NCBI GenBank assembly: GCA_037576195.1
Contig: CM075104.1
Coordinates: forward strand, 16,446,211-16,510,210
DNA: 64,000 bases
Direction: 5' to 3'
Origin: Phytoseiulus persimilis
Taxonomy: Eukaryota; Arthropoda; Arachnida; Mesostigmata; Phytoseiidae
Shown: positions 11,335-21,793 of the stretch, piece after piece
Layout: each line of letters begins with the position of its first letter
How positions within the stretch are numbered: the stretch's first letter is position 1
The notes under the pieces: generated by a model
Database searches by the model: none
What the model saw: only the letters and a program-made list of their open reading frames with translations
Told to the model about the DNA's origin: nothing
Position numbers and translations under genes: made by a program

Positions 11335-12141
11335 TTGTTCAACTCTCCGGATCGCAACGACGCGGATTTCAACTACACGAATAGCGGACGATTTCCGGGG
11401 CGTCCTGGAATGACGTTGAAGAGACCGTCAAACCGTAAGATAGAGCACAGAAACACAAAGCAACGCCGCTCGGAAGCGACCGATCAACCCACGAAGGCTC
11501 CGATGTATTCGGTGAGGGATTTCTTTTTTCGAACGTTTCATCTCTCACCGAGTTATTCTTTCGATGGTATCCGCTCCAAATGTTGCCTCCAGAATGGAAA
11601 AGCGCAGCTCCGCCGCATGTTACTCCTAATGAGAGAAAGGAGGAGACGAGCTCGGAATAGACTTGAGTTCTATCTTCCGCCGTATCGTTGGGGGCTGCTT
11701 GGAGTACCGGCTTCTCGCGTGTCACCGGTTGATGTGGAGAAAGATAGATCAGACGGTAGGTTAGCTGAGAGTTCATTGGTGAAGCAGGGACGAGAGGCCT
11801 ATGTCCTCCTCAGTGATCTCCTTTACAGCACGCGGAGTTTATGTCGATACGATCAATCGAATCAAAGTTTATGGAGGACAAACATGCACACAAATAGACA
11901 GATCCTAGTATTTCATACTCATAAGTTCACCGCAATATTAAGAAGACATGAACAACAATGGGCGGAGGAGAATAACAGGTATCAGAGAGGCAGGAGGACT
12001 TCAAGAGGAATCGATGAGGTGAGGATGGCATTACGTCGGCGACAGAAACTGCGAAGGCCCGAAACTGAGTCCGCTGTGGCAAACCTTGGGAGAGAGAGGA
12101 ATGAGCTCGGCATTCGTCGAGCTCGCAAGACACCTGTATGA
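11335..12141 (+). CDS. unrecognised 268-codon open frame
   Basis: The longest open frame between the two MULEs. It has no ATG until about 11,410. The product is very basic (many Arg) with no recognised domain. Overlapping it in another frame, about 12,110-12,400, is a helical, charged sequence containing VPLIRDPREELQQY and RKAQIELLTSTMKRM, which looks more protein-like. A single ancestral gene with a frameshift is possible. It may belong to a mobile element or be a chance frame. Confidence 0.25.
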   Translation: MFNSPDRNDADFNYTNSGRFPGRPGMTLKRPSNRKIEHRNTKQRRSEATDQPTKAPMYSVRDFFFRTFHLSPSYSFDGIRSKCCLQNGKAQLRRMLLLMRERRRRARNRLEFYLPPYRWGLLGVPASRVSPVDVEKDRSDGRLAESSLVKQGREAYVLLSDLLYSTRSLCRYDQSNQSLWRTNMHTNRQILVFHTHKFTAILRRHEQQWAEENNRYQRGRRTSRGIDEVRMALRRRQKLRRPETESAVANLGRERNELGIRRARKTPV

Positions 12142-12482
12142 AGAAACTTCAACCTTCATGAAACAGAGAACCATCCCTCCGAGGAAGTTCCCCTGATACG
12201 CGATCCACGAGAAGAGCTTCAGCAATATCGGAAGGAACGATTCGACGTCGATTCTCGGATGCTAAGGCGCAAAGCACAAATCGAGCTTCTCACAAGCACG
12301 ATGAAGCGGATGAATGTCATATTCATGGAGGTAGAAACAGAACCAACGGGAAAAACTGCAGGGACAGCCAAAGACATTTTCCGATCTGCGACGATATTCT
12401 AGCATTACAGTCAGAATTCTTCGACCACTCACGAACGGCAGAATTGAGAAGTAACAATATGTTACATAGCATAGACGTCATA

Positions 12483-12619
12483 TTCCGTAGTACGGAGTAC
12501 TGCAATTGAATTTCCGTACCGGCTCAGTACGGCAATTCAATTTCCGTACCGGGGCGGCGAAAATGAATTTCCGTACCAGGAAGTACGGAAATTGAATTGC
12601 CGTACTCCGTACTACGGAA
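12483..12619. repeat. 137 bp palindromic element with 37 bp terminal inverted repeats
   Basis: Left arm 12,483-12,519 starts TTCCGTAGTACGGAGTAC. Right arm 12,583-12,619 is its reverse complement with about two mismatches. The 63 bp centre holds two more copies of GAATTTCCGTACC. The whole could fold into a near-perfect hairpin. It looks like a tiny MITE or solo foldback element. No target-site duplication is obvious. Confidence 0.75.
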
Positions 12620-13382
12620 AGTGATACGTTGTATCAATTGGCCGAATGAGAAGATACTTTTAGAAATTGTGCTGCTGCATTGAAGAGGGACTCCAGTCAG
12701 CCCAAGGTCGACTGCTCTTTCTATCATCCGATGAGAAACACCTTCGGGAATGTGGAGATCTGCTGTGTGCAGGGGAAACAAAAGTGGGCCGACAAGTGGA
12801 CCTTGGTTCACTCCAGAAGGGGCTGGCTGCCAGTGAGAAGTGCACTCATCAAAACTGCCGCGAAATCGGCAATCAGAGAGGAAACTCGCAAACCAGCGTC
12901 ATAGCGAAGAGGAGAGACCGAAGGCACCTTAGGGAGCTGCGAGACGAGAAGGCGTAGATTAGCCAAGTCGGACGCTGCATGAAAATCAATAGGAATAACA
13001 TCAGTCCTCGCAGACCTCTCGTTGGTAGCTGTCAGCCGTTCTTGAGAGATTCTGCCAACTGGAGGGCTGTTCATCGCCTGGGGAACCAAAGTGATAACGG
13101 TCCAGCAGACGTTGTCATGGTGGCTAATGATACGATTCGCAAGGATTCTGCGATGCGATTCACAGCATCAATCGTTCTTGGCGAAGAAGTGCCGAAGAGA
13201 TTCGGTGCATTCTGAGTTGCGGTGGGACTCCGTTGCGACCTTGTATTGAACTGCAAACGGACCAAAGCTTTGCTGTAGAGACAACCCTCTCGAACGGAAT
13301 CTGTATAAGTTTCGGGTCTCCATGCTTCTTGCGAATCGATTGTAGCGTGAAGTCTCCGACATTTGGATCAGGATCAGACGAA
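12620..13382. other. unclassified sequence between repeats
   Basis: Several 60-100 codon frames overlap on both strands (the longest on - at 12,808-13,089) with no recognisable domain. Probably repeat-derived. Confidence 0.3.
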
Positions 13383-13625
13383 CTACTTGATTGACTGGGA
13401 GTCGAAAGTCCTCAACCCGACAGAGCAGCGTCCGCCAGGCTCAGCGACTGCGCGGCATTTGGAACAGAGCCAATTTTCCATGCTCACTTGATTCTCAGGA
13501 AACGCGGTTTCGTATCGTCGAATGTCGCCGCTATTGCTAATGGCTATCTCGAGTTCGTCCACCCAGGCTCCACAGCCGCGGCAACGTACACGCGGCATCA
13601 TCGCCATGTGTGGAGATTGACAAAT
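13383..13625 (-). other. zinc-finger-like repeat fragment inserted in the hAT gene
   Basis: The - strand encodes RVRCRGCGAWVDELEIAISN and, further on, WLCSKCRAVAEPGG, i.e. paired CxxC motifs. About 65 bp of its 5' part (the AWVDE region) recurs near 3,200-3,265, so it is a dispersed element. It abuts the hAT frame near 13,620, where the hAT homology stops. The family is not recognised. Confidence 0.4.
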
Positions 13626-14190
13626 GATTGCTCCACTAGACATCATTGTCGCCGAGGACAACGTATCGAAAAACTTGACTCGTTTGGTCCTAGTGAGAAA
13701 AATCAGGAGTACTGTCCAGGATGAGAGCGAAATATTTCGCTGCACGAAGCTTTCCCAAAATGGCGTTCCTTACACGTTCGCCTAGCGCATCTATGAATCT
13801 ATTCTGTATTCAGTTCGAAATGAAGGTGATTTTTCTCGTTTCGGACAGCTGTATTCTGACGAGATTCTCACGGATGACTGGGTCTTATTTCGCCACAAGG
13901 TAGACTCGTTCTACAAAATCGCCTCTGTTAGATTTGCCTCGCCAATCGACGTTGTATTTGTTCTTCTCACGATCTGTTGGTCTCCTTACGATGCCCCCCG
14001 AATGCCAGATTCTGCTCCGCTAGATATTTGAGAATATCCACCATTCTTTGGAGGACCGCCTCGCACTTTTGAATTTCTTCTTTGATTTTCTGATGCTCGG
14101 CGCATCGATCGTTTGGTTTTTCTCAAGCCGCATCCGTAAGTCTTCCCATCTAATAATGGCCTCCCGATGTGGAAGACTCTTCTCTCGCGC

Positions 14191-14275
14191 AATTGGGCGC
14201 CGGCGTCGATTGGGCGCTGGCGTCAATTGGGCTCCGCCGTCAGTTGGGCGCCAGCGTCAATTGGGCCCCAGCGCC
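14191..14275 (+). repeat. 17 bp tandem array, left arm (5 units)
   Basis: Units start at 14,191, 14,208, 14,225, 14,242 and 14,259. Each is 17 bp with the core (A/G)(A/G)TTGGGC and differs from the next at one to four positions. Confidence 0.85.
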
Positions 14276-14583
14276 GGGTCGTCCCTGTATGCTTTCATCA
14301 TACCCACAATACACTCAGCTGCGTCCGCGGAGAGCCCACTCATACAATGTGGGAGCGTGTCCCTCCAGGTCCTTGAAGGAACGATCTCTCGGCTTCGTCA
14401 AACATGGGAATTCGCTGAAAATGAGACGATTGTTTCCGCTGGCTGGAGGGTTCCTCGGACGGAATGGACTTTTCATCGGGAGGGCGCGATTGGAGAGAAA
14501 ACGCCCGTTGAGCATGGATTCGAATATACTTTTATTGTGTATATTATGGGTCGAACTCCATTCCCGGCAGGGATGGCTGCTCT

Positions 14584-16145
14584 TCACAGATTCATCTCGT
14601 AGTTATGAGCGACTCCGCGGAGTGTTTCGAACAAAGTTCGAGATTCTAGATCTGTGATTACGTTCATGATGCGACGATCGATTTCCAGGTAACGGTTCCG
14701 TTTTCTCTGAGAAGCGTTTCCGGCCACGTATCGCTCCAAGTCCGCGTCTTTGCTTTGTTGAACGCACTTTATGCCTTTTATGAACTTGATGAGGAGAAGG
14801 CCGGGATGGCGGACTGCGAATTGGCGCTGGAGGCTTCTGTGCGCAGCTTCCACATAGTTGTTCGTTCGTGAGTCCCCTTGAAGGGTCCTTTCGTAAACGG
14901 TCCACGTGAACACAGGGAACATGGCTGCTCGGCGGCTCGGATTTCCGTTGATGTCTATTTGAAGTCGACCCATGTAGAAATCTTCAAAGTACCCCAAGAC
15001 CGGCTGCAGTTCGAGCGGAAGATGAGATCGCAACTCCCTCAAACCGTCTTCAAGATGTTCTGGTGGGAGGAACGCCATGGCAGACATCATTTTCCCATTG
15101 AGAGCGAAGTCCGGTTCGTTCCTGTATCTCTGGCTCAACCCACATGGTGCAACTTTCTTCTTCATATTTTGCACTAGATGGAAAAAGCATCCGTGCAGTT
15201 CTGCTCCAGGGAAGTAGGCAGCGAATGCGTTCCGCAACCCTTGTTCGAAGTCCATCGATATTGCTCCTTCATTGAGGTCGGGCCATCCCAAGGTCAACAT
15301 ATCCAACATCTGAGCGGAAGAGGAAAACAAACTTCCTTGAAATCGTTGATACCCGAGTTGCCCTCATGATACAGCGGCAACGAGCTGTTATCTTCCAGGA
15401 TATTATACGAAATCTATGAGTTATTTACCTTGTTGTAGCTTCGCTCTTCCTTGTTTGGCATAAGCACATAACACAGGGGAGTGACTACTCCAGGGCGTTC
15501 CGCGAGGATCACGAAAATTTGCGCGAATAACTGCGGAGCCAACGAGAAGGTCCCATCAACATAGATCCTCCTTACTCGACCGACCCACGATCTCGCGGAC
15601 TCTCTTCCAAAGATGAGTATTCGATGAGGATCGTCGGATCCAGAATCCGCTAGCAGGAAGTTTTCGACTTCACCCGGAGTGCTTTCGTACATACGGAAAG
15701 ACTCGGGAATATCGATGTCGGCCAGTCTTGTGAAGTGAGTCGATGGAATCCCTACTCGGTTGCGCGTCCTCTGTACTATCCGTGCTAAACACTTGTTCGT
15801 GCCCGTGGATCCTTGCGCAGGGAGGGAGGATTGCGTGCGAACCTTGTTTATGATCTGATGGGGTTGCTCCACCGTCTCGGCGGCTCGTCGTTTCAGCGCG
15901 GTCTTCTTCCGCTGTACTTCGATTGCGGCGGCGTTGGGATTGTCGCTGTGTTCACCCACTGCGCGAAGTTCACCTGTTATCAGGTTCTTGTGAAGACGAG
16001 CTTTGCATTTGAAGGCTGGGTTATTCTTCAAGTAACAGCGCCAAAATTCGGTGTTGGAGTCCTTGCTCTTCTTGTCATACACGTAAAGATGCCCTTCATG
16101 GGCAGTCTTCAGCTTATTGCGCTTGGACAATATTTCACCTTCCAT
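14584..16145 (-). CDS. MULE (Mutator-like) transposase with FLYWCH zinc finger, copy 2
   Basis: Exon 1 16,145-15,429 (239 codons, ATG at 16,145) joins exon 2 15,309-14,584 in phase 0 to give 480 residues. The 119 bp intron has a GTAAAT donor and a strong pyrimidine tract before CAG. An N-terminal FLYWCH finger (HEGHLYVYDKK, WRCYLKN, CKARLH) precedes the DDE core: YVDGTFSLAP, SMDFEQGLRNAF with GCFFHLVQN, and NNYVEAAHRSLQ. There is no interruption. About 0.8 kb separates the start from the right array, so the promoter lies within the element. It is the likely driver of the 14,191-17,038 transposon, and the fragment at 2,875-3,200 is a relative. Confidence 0.85.
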
Positions 16146-16919
16146 CGAACAATAAACAAAGACACAAGAGTTCAGAGATACTAGTTGTGGAAGTTTTTTC
16201 AGAGCGTCAGTTTGATTTCGGTGTGCAGTTCCGCCGTATGGAGTTTGGAATGAAATTTGAATTTCGCATGAGTTCTCGATGGAGATAACGACTGAGGAAA
16301 GGGTACGGCAGTTCAAATATGAGAACTTTTCCGATAGGACATCAGGGCTCCGAGAACAATGGCCTGAGTCCAATGAGTAATGCGGATTAGTATTGCTTTA
16401 ACACGAAGAGACATCAACAATGCAGGAAATACAGATTTTCCAATTTCGATGTTTCTCCCAGACACTGAGAGCGTTGCACACTCTCCCAAGTTCTCACCCC
16501 CTGGCTCATGACGGTTCCTTGGAGCATGACCTCCGAGCACTGAGCGCTTCGTCCGCTCAATACGGGAACCATGGAGATGATTTCCATACAATTTCACTCA
16601 TTGATTGCAGTGTACGATTATTTTCCGCTTTCGATGCGTTGATGATGACGAAATCTAGATTTTTGCTAGTCTATCGGGTTTCATTGAACGAGCCCAGCCG
16701 CTCAGCGCTCAGCTCAGCGAATTATGTCCCTCCCGTGGATATTCTTGTACATTCATCAAAATCAAACGCGATGAATCGTATTGCCAGGGCCACTATATTC
16801 CCAAGCTCGAGTCCACCTTCGAGTTGGTCTAGCTTTTTTTTTACCACGGGCTCGCAATGTGGGGCAGAGCCTGGGACCACAGAGATGTCAACGATCTCTC
16901 ACAAGCTGTGGGAGCCAGC

Positions 16920-17038
16920 GCCCAATCGACGCCGGAGCCCAATCGACGCCAGCGCCCAATTGACGCCGGAGCCCAATCGACGCCAGCGCCCAATCGACGC
17001 CAGCGCCCAATCGACTCCGGCGCCCAAATGACGCGCTC
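16920..17038 (-). repeat. 17 bp tandem array, right arm (7 units)
   Basis: Units start at 16,920, 16,937, 16,954, 16,971, 16,988, 17,005 and 17,022. They read GCCCAATCGACGCCAGC with few changes and are the reverse complement of the left-arm units. Confidence 0.85.
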
Positions 17039-17599
17039 CGCGTGGAGTTTACCATGGAGTTGCTCCCTCGTGCGAAGAGTCGCCAACAGTGGCAAAACAA
17101 GGCAGTTCGGGTAGGTGAGTAGATCATGCACTGCCTTAGGCTCGTTTCGCCGTTCGCGTTCGTCCCAAAGAACCATTCCCGTGACAGCTTTCGCTCACAT
17201 CCCTTACTGGCATCACTGTGACGCATCGCGCCCTCGGAAGCGGAGTCCAGATGCCGCAAAGCCGAGCGCCCGCGGTTCACGAGAAAAAATCGGAGTGCTT
17301 CGTCGACGTTTCCAGGCCAATGGCTGATATCTCTCAGAGGTGAGAACGTTTCTCCGGAATCGTAGCACTTTGGGTCGTTAGAGTCTGAGGACTGTTCGGA
17401 ACTACCTGGTCTCCCAGACTGATCCCTGCGGTGATCTGTTGCAACGTTTACTGGAGCACTCGACTGGTCTTGAGCAGGGCTTTCATGTTCTCCCTCGCCA
17501 GCTCCAGTGGGACCCTCCTCTGAAGTCACTTTTAGCTGTAGATACTCCAGAAAGCTTCCTTCCTGCTCCGCCAATCCCGCTTATCACTGGAACTCGCTC

Positions 17600-19221
17600 C
17601 GATTTCCTAGGAGCGCATCATGGTTCGACGTCGGCGGTCCGGAGTCCTTTCGAGGGAACAAGCATGATGGTTATTTTCCCATTCTGAACCTCAAGGGGTA
17701 GAAGGTCGTAGTATCCATGCATTGAATATTCAGGAATACGGAGGAAGGCATATGCAGGCACCGACTTTGGAACTCCGAACCTACCTCTTTCAAAGAACGC
17801 TGGAGTACCGGTGCTAGATTGGAGAAATCTCGGAAAAAATTGTGCACTAGGGGTGTTGCTGTTTTCGATGTGAAACTTTCTGCCCGGGAATCGAGGCCGC
17901 ATACAGGAGAAAAAAGGAAGAAGGCACTCTTCAAAGGCCTCACTTAAAGGCTCTCTTTACAAGAGTCGGCGTTCGGGAGTCGCGGCGAGAGCGATGGCGG
18001 GAATTGAGTACGCCGTTAGCGGCCTCTCTGGCCGAATCCGGGAATCGGAAATGGCGGATTGCGCCCGCGCAAATCAGCGAGCGCGCTGAGGTTGGGGATC
18101 GCGAGTGAAAACTCACAATAGTTCGGTTCTGATATGGAGTTACCTATCTCATCTGTTACGATCAGAGGTGTGCCGGCGGCGGTGGACTGGAAAAAACATT
18201 GCGTGTTGCGGCGCACCGGGGAATCCGGTCTCTGATCAATAGATGAATCGATTGATTTTGAACCGTTGCTCGATACTGAGTGTCAGCCATTCCTCGATCA
18301 TGTACATGTGGGCATGCCTGAGAAGCCCTCTTCGCAGCGTCGAATGTACTCAGCTAGTTACTTGAACTGATTCCCGCTTTGAAGTGCCTATCGGAACCTG
18401 CTCAAAAAAACGCCCCGGCGAGGCTGTTGACTAAAACTGAGATGCACTCAATGCACTCTTGGCACTTTGGATAGACGGAACCCACCCGGTATTGCTTGGC
18501 TGTCGCATGCAAGTGGGCTGATGGCCCTCACTTATGTTGAGAGAGTCTGTCGTCAGCCAGCATTTTTCAGAGAATCGCGGAGGGCAGTGACCACTTCTGA
18601 CCGGAGTCCGACGCCATGGCATCAATCCAAGAAACGCCTAGTTTCACCGAACCGTTTGAAATGCATGCCAGGGACAAAGGGATCAGATTTAGACAGAAAA
18701 ACGCGTTACTCAGTGATTATCGTGTCAGCTGGGTCGCGCGAAAGTCGTCAAACTCTTTGGGTCGAAGCAGGGACTCCTGAGACCCCGTCTCCATCGACAC
18801 ATCGTTCAAACCAACAACTGAGAGCCCGGCAGACTTGGGACCTACTCCATTCCCTCCCGAGTTTGGGGAGGAATTCAAGGAGAATAGCGTCGGATGCTTG
18901 CGGCATTTGGAATTCAGGGACTGATATATCTATCATTCCAGCGTTCGTTGAAACTTTGAACTGAATCGCTGTACTTGGTGTCCGAAGCCGGAGATCGCGC
19001 TCCAAAGTGTCAACGAAATCAAGAGTGGTAGGGAAGAGGAGATATGTACGTCACAGTGAGTCTTGCTTCTGCCCTGATTCGTCTGATCAACGCTGTGATT
19101 CGGGTCGAATCTATGAAGCGTCCGAGACGCGGCCCACAGCCCTGGTTATAATGTCTCGACATTGAAACTTCTCGCGGGAATTTCGCTCAGAGAGCCATTT
19201 CAGATCTTTTTAGCGCGTGAA
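17600..19221. other. no gene recognised
   Basis: Overlapping frames occur on the - strand at 17,618-17,943 and 18,748-19,005 and on the + strand at 18,467-18,964. None has a known domain, and no repeat structure was recognised. Probably old mobile-element remains upstream of the hAT copy. Confidence 0.3.
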
Positions 19222-19668
19222 GCGATCGCCTCGCCCGATATCCTCCCACCATTCCCACGACCGCCGCTCACACAATACTTATTGTTGAGATTAGGGCAGA
19301 AAGCTCTCTAGTATTTAGCCCTACCGTTTCCGAGAAAGAGGAATCTCCCGTTCAAGCCGCCGAAGAGTTCTCTGATGGGATCGTTGACGTCCCGGTCTCA
19401 GGCCTACGAATGTTCGGAAGAAGAATAGAGGTTGTTCCTTCGACGCAGAGATTCCCCCAAAGTCACGAGTCACTCGGGTCTGTCCAGTTTGAGCCATGTG
19501 AACGAGCAGAGAAGAAAAAGTCACTGAAGCCGAGAATGAGTACCTAAAAGAGCGCCGAGAGAGAGGGAGTAAAATCTGCAGCCCTACACACTGAAATGAA
19601 GAGGCTCATTATTGGAGACCTATTTCTTTCGTTTCGACTGGAATGAATCGAGCCTGTTCAACATGTTC
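19222..19668 (+). repeat. dispersed repeat, copy 2 of 2
   Basis: Diverged direct copy of 5,695-6,170. It keeps the SGLRMFGRRIEVV reading but carries small indels and stops. The two copies begin and end at similar points, suggesting they are defined elements or truncated copies of one. Confidence 0.6.
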
Positions 19669-19669
19669 A

Positions 19670-21790
19670 GGTAAACTACCAAGACCCTGGGAGTTCACGA
19701 TCCTACTCTGTGAAGAAGTCCGGGACGAATGATCGGGTTTGGACGCATGTCGCACTCAATTGCATAAAGAATGTTCAAACGCGCCTCAAGCAGAATGAAG
19801 GCAGTGCAGTGTTCGGTAGTCGGTGATCTATTTTTGTCGCGTTTCATTCCGGCTCAGTTCTCATCTGCTGAAGAACAAGCACCGGAGAGCGATTCGGAAG
19901 ATGTTGCTTGAGCTCAATCTGAGTATAGAGCGGAGTACGTTCGCCTGTTTGAGGGATATTGCGATCACCGCTGCCAGACAGACTTAGATCGAATCAGAAT
20001 CCTCGATTAAAGTGTCGACAGTCCGTGCAGCCCCTATGTATCAGTCAGCCATATATGATAATATTTAATAAAGGCATCGAGAACGTTATCGTCTATGGAG
20101 CCATCGCTTTTCCACGCTTCGTTTATTTCACAGAAAAGGACACTATAAAAAGCGACGAGACATAACAAATCGAAATTGTTATACGACCGAACCTTCCTGT
20201 CTATGGACATAATTCACAGACACTGATCAAATCGGGGGAGCCGCGAGAACGAACCACAGACCCTTTTTGGTTAGAGGACAAGAGTTACAAGAGAATTGGA
20301 TCCCCATTTTGGAGAGAAAAAGCGGTTTCCATGGAGGTCTCAAAAATGATCGAATTCCGTCGTACAAATTACTCGGCCTGCGTCGTCTGTGCGATAACGA
20401 CCCACGCGTCCCAAGGCAGCACTTCCGACGTGATCGTATTTGAAACCATGAAAGTATACAACGGCAGTTGGTTTACGTTGCTTTGTCGACAGTGAAAACG
20501 GTCGAAGGCTTATCCTTGACAGCACCGGACGATCGTGCCGATGTATCCCAATTCCATCATTCCAAACGAGCAAGCGCTCCTCGAGTGGAACAACTTCGAA
20601 CAGAACTGCAACGTTTGGATGATCACCGACTCAAAGCTCAAGATCATCAATGATTAGAGAGAACGGATTCAACTAACACGATGCTCATGTCTTCCAACAT
20701 ACGCATTGGATACCAGGAGCGACAGAGTCTACATGCAATCCACAATTTTCTGCCACAGTGGAACTCGGAACGATAACTCAACAATCTTCATCCTACATAG
20801 CTTCAACCTCGTGACCCAGAACAAGAGAAAACACCGCACAGGTGGAGTACCTCTTAACAAACGAATAGGAGCAACTGCACGAGCGACTCCCACAATTACA
20901 CCAGATCTCAATGATGAGGATGATGTTGACATATGCAGTCGCATGCGCAATATGAGGTTGGCGAGGCCAGAGCCCCCCCCCCCCCCCCCCCCCCCCCTCC
21001 CCCCCCCTAAGCCTGGAGACTCATACCATACAAGTCGAAACTTCGGCTTGGCTTGCGATCTCTCACCCACTCTACTCTTATAGCCGCTAGGGCGCAAAGA
21101 CACTCTTCAGATGGCTCTCCTTGTCCTCGAAGCAGATCTCGGACGAGAGTTCAAGTCACTGGTCTGAACCATCGTGCTCGAAGTCGGCGCAAAGTGCGGG
21201 TGGCGAAGGTGGGAAGCAAAGTGCGCTACCGTTTCCGCGGCAGCCAGACTCAGTACAGCCATCGACGCGTTCAACCAGTGGTGCTCGGAAATTTCCGCTG
21301 TTGCAGATCGTCGTCATCTGACCAAGGTTGACTCCGCCGCCGAAAGATTTTCAGTGTACCACGCTTGTTGACAATATGCTTCTGGCCGGGTATTACTAGA
21401 ACCTGGGAGTTTGAGTGATTCTTCGAAGTTATCCCATCAATCAGCTGAGATCGATCAGTTGAAACGATGATGAGATCTACCTCGATCAGTGTGCACCTGG
21501 ACATTATTGTCACCGCTCATGGAGTGCTTGACATTCTTGCATTGAGCTCAAGGAGGTTGGATCCGTTATTTGGAGTGATTCATGAAATCAGCTGGGAGTA
21601 TGGGAACTCAACCTCAGACATATGAATGGTCGAGCTCCAACGACTCATCCACTGTTAGGTATATCCATTCAGATGTGAATAATTTGGCTGCGCTGAAGAC
21701 GCCCCTAGGAGAAAGAGGGGGGAATCAGCTCCCCTCCGAGCCTTCAAGACGCGAAGTCAACCCTCGTTCGGCTCTGCCCTGCATTCGAGT
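19670..21790. other. no gene recognised; contains a long poly(C) tract
   Basis: Only short frames. One at about 20,333-20,500 on + reads MEVSKMIEFRRTNYSACVVC and onward and might be a small exon. A poly(C) run of about 25 followed by further C blocks lies at 20,973-21,007; it makes a proline stretch in one frame that is most likely chance. Confidence 0.35.
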
Positions 21791-21793
21791 TTG

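Larger units (their letters stand above)
14191..17038 (-). mobile_element. Foldback/NOF-like MULE transposon with tandem-repeat inverted ends
   Basis: A 2.85 kb element. Its left end is five 17 bp units (14,191-14,275, as in GATTGGGCGCTGGCGTC). Its right end is seven units of the reverse complement (16,920-17,038, as in GCCCAATCGACGCCAGC). Inside is an intact MULE transposase gene. Terminal inverted repeats built of short tandem repeats around a MULE-type gene are the hallmark of Drosophila Foldback elements carrying NOF. It interrupts a hAT transposase read on the same strand. CGCGC occurs at both outer borders, but a full target-site duplication is not clear. Confidence 0.75.
13626..17574 (-). 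pseudogene. hAT transposase (TTF/ZMYM-type finger) split by a MULE insertion
   Basis: From 17,574 to about 17,080 the - strand encodes a TTF-type finger: WFFGTNANG, MIYSPTRTALFCHCWRLFA and then ARGSNSMVN. The homology resumes on the far side of the MULE (14,190 to about 13,630) with SLPHREAIIRWEDL, NQTID, then in a shifted frame RMVDILKYLAEQNLAFGG, and finally AAKYFALILDSTPDFSH. This is the order seen in ZMYM1-like hAT transposases. It is dead: frameshift near 14,090, in-frame stops near 13,880, 13,810 and 13,690, and a second interruption near 13,620. No ATG opens the frame at 17,574. Confidence 0.7.

Noticed and set aside
16920-17038. CRISPR array
   Set aside because: Units are contiguous 17 bp repeats without spacers in an animal genome; they are transposon arm repeats.
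20706-21083. Poly-proline protein encoded across the poly(C) tract
   Set aside because: The proline run comes from a homopolymer and no domain flanks it; also open on the opposite strand as poly-Gly.
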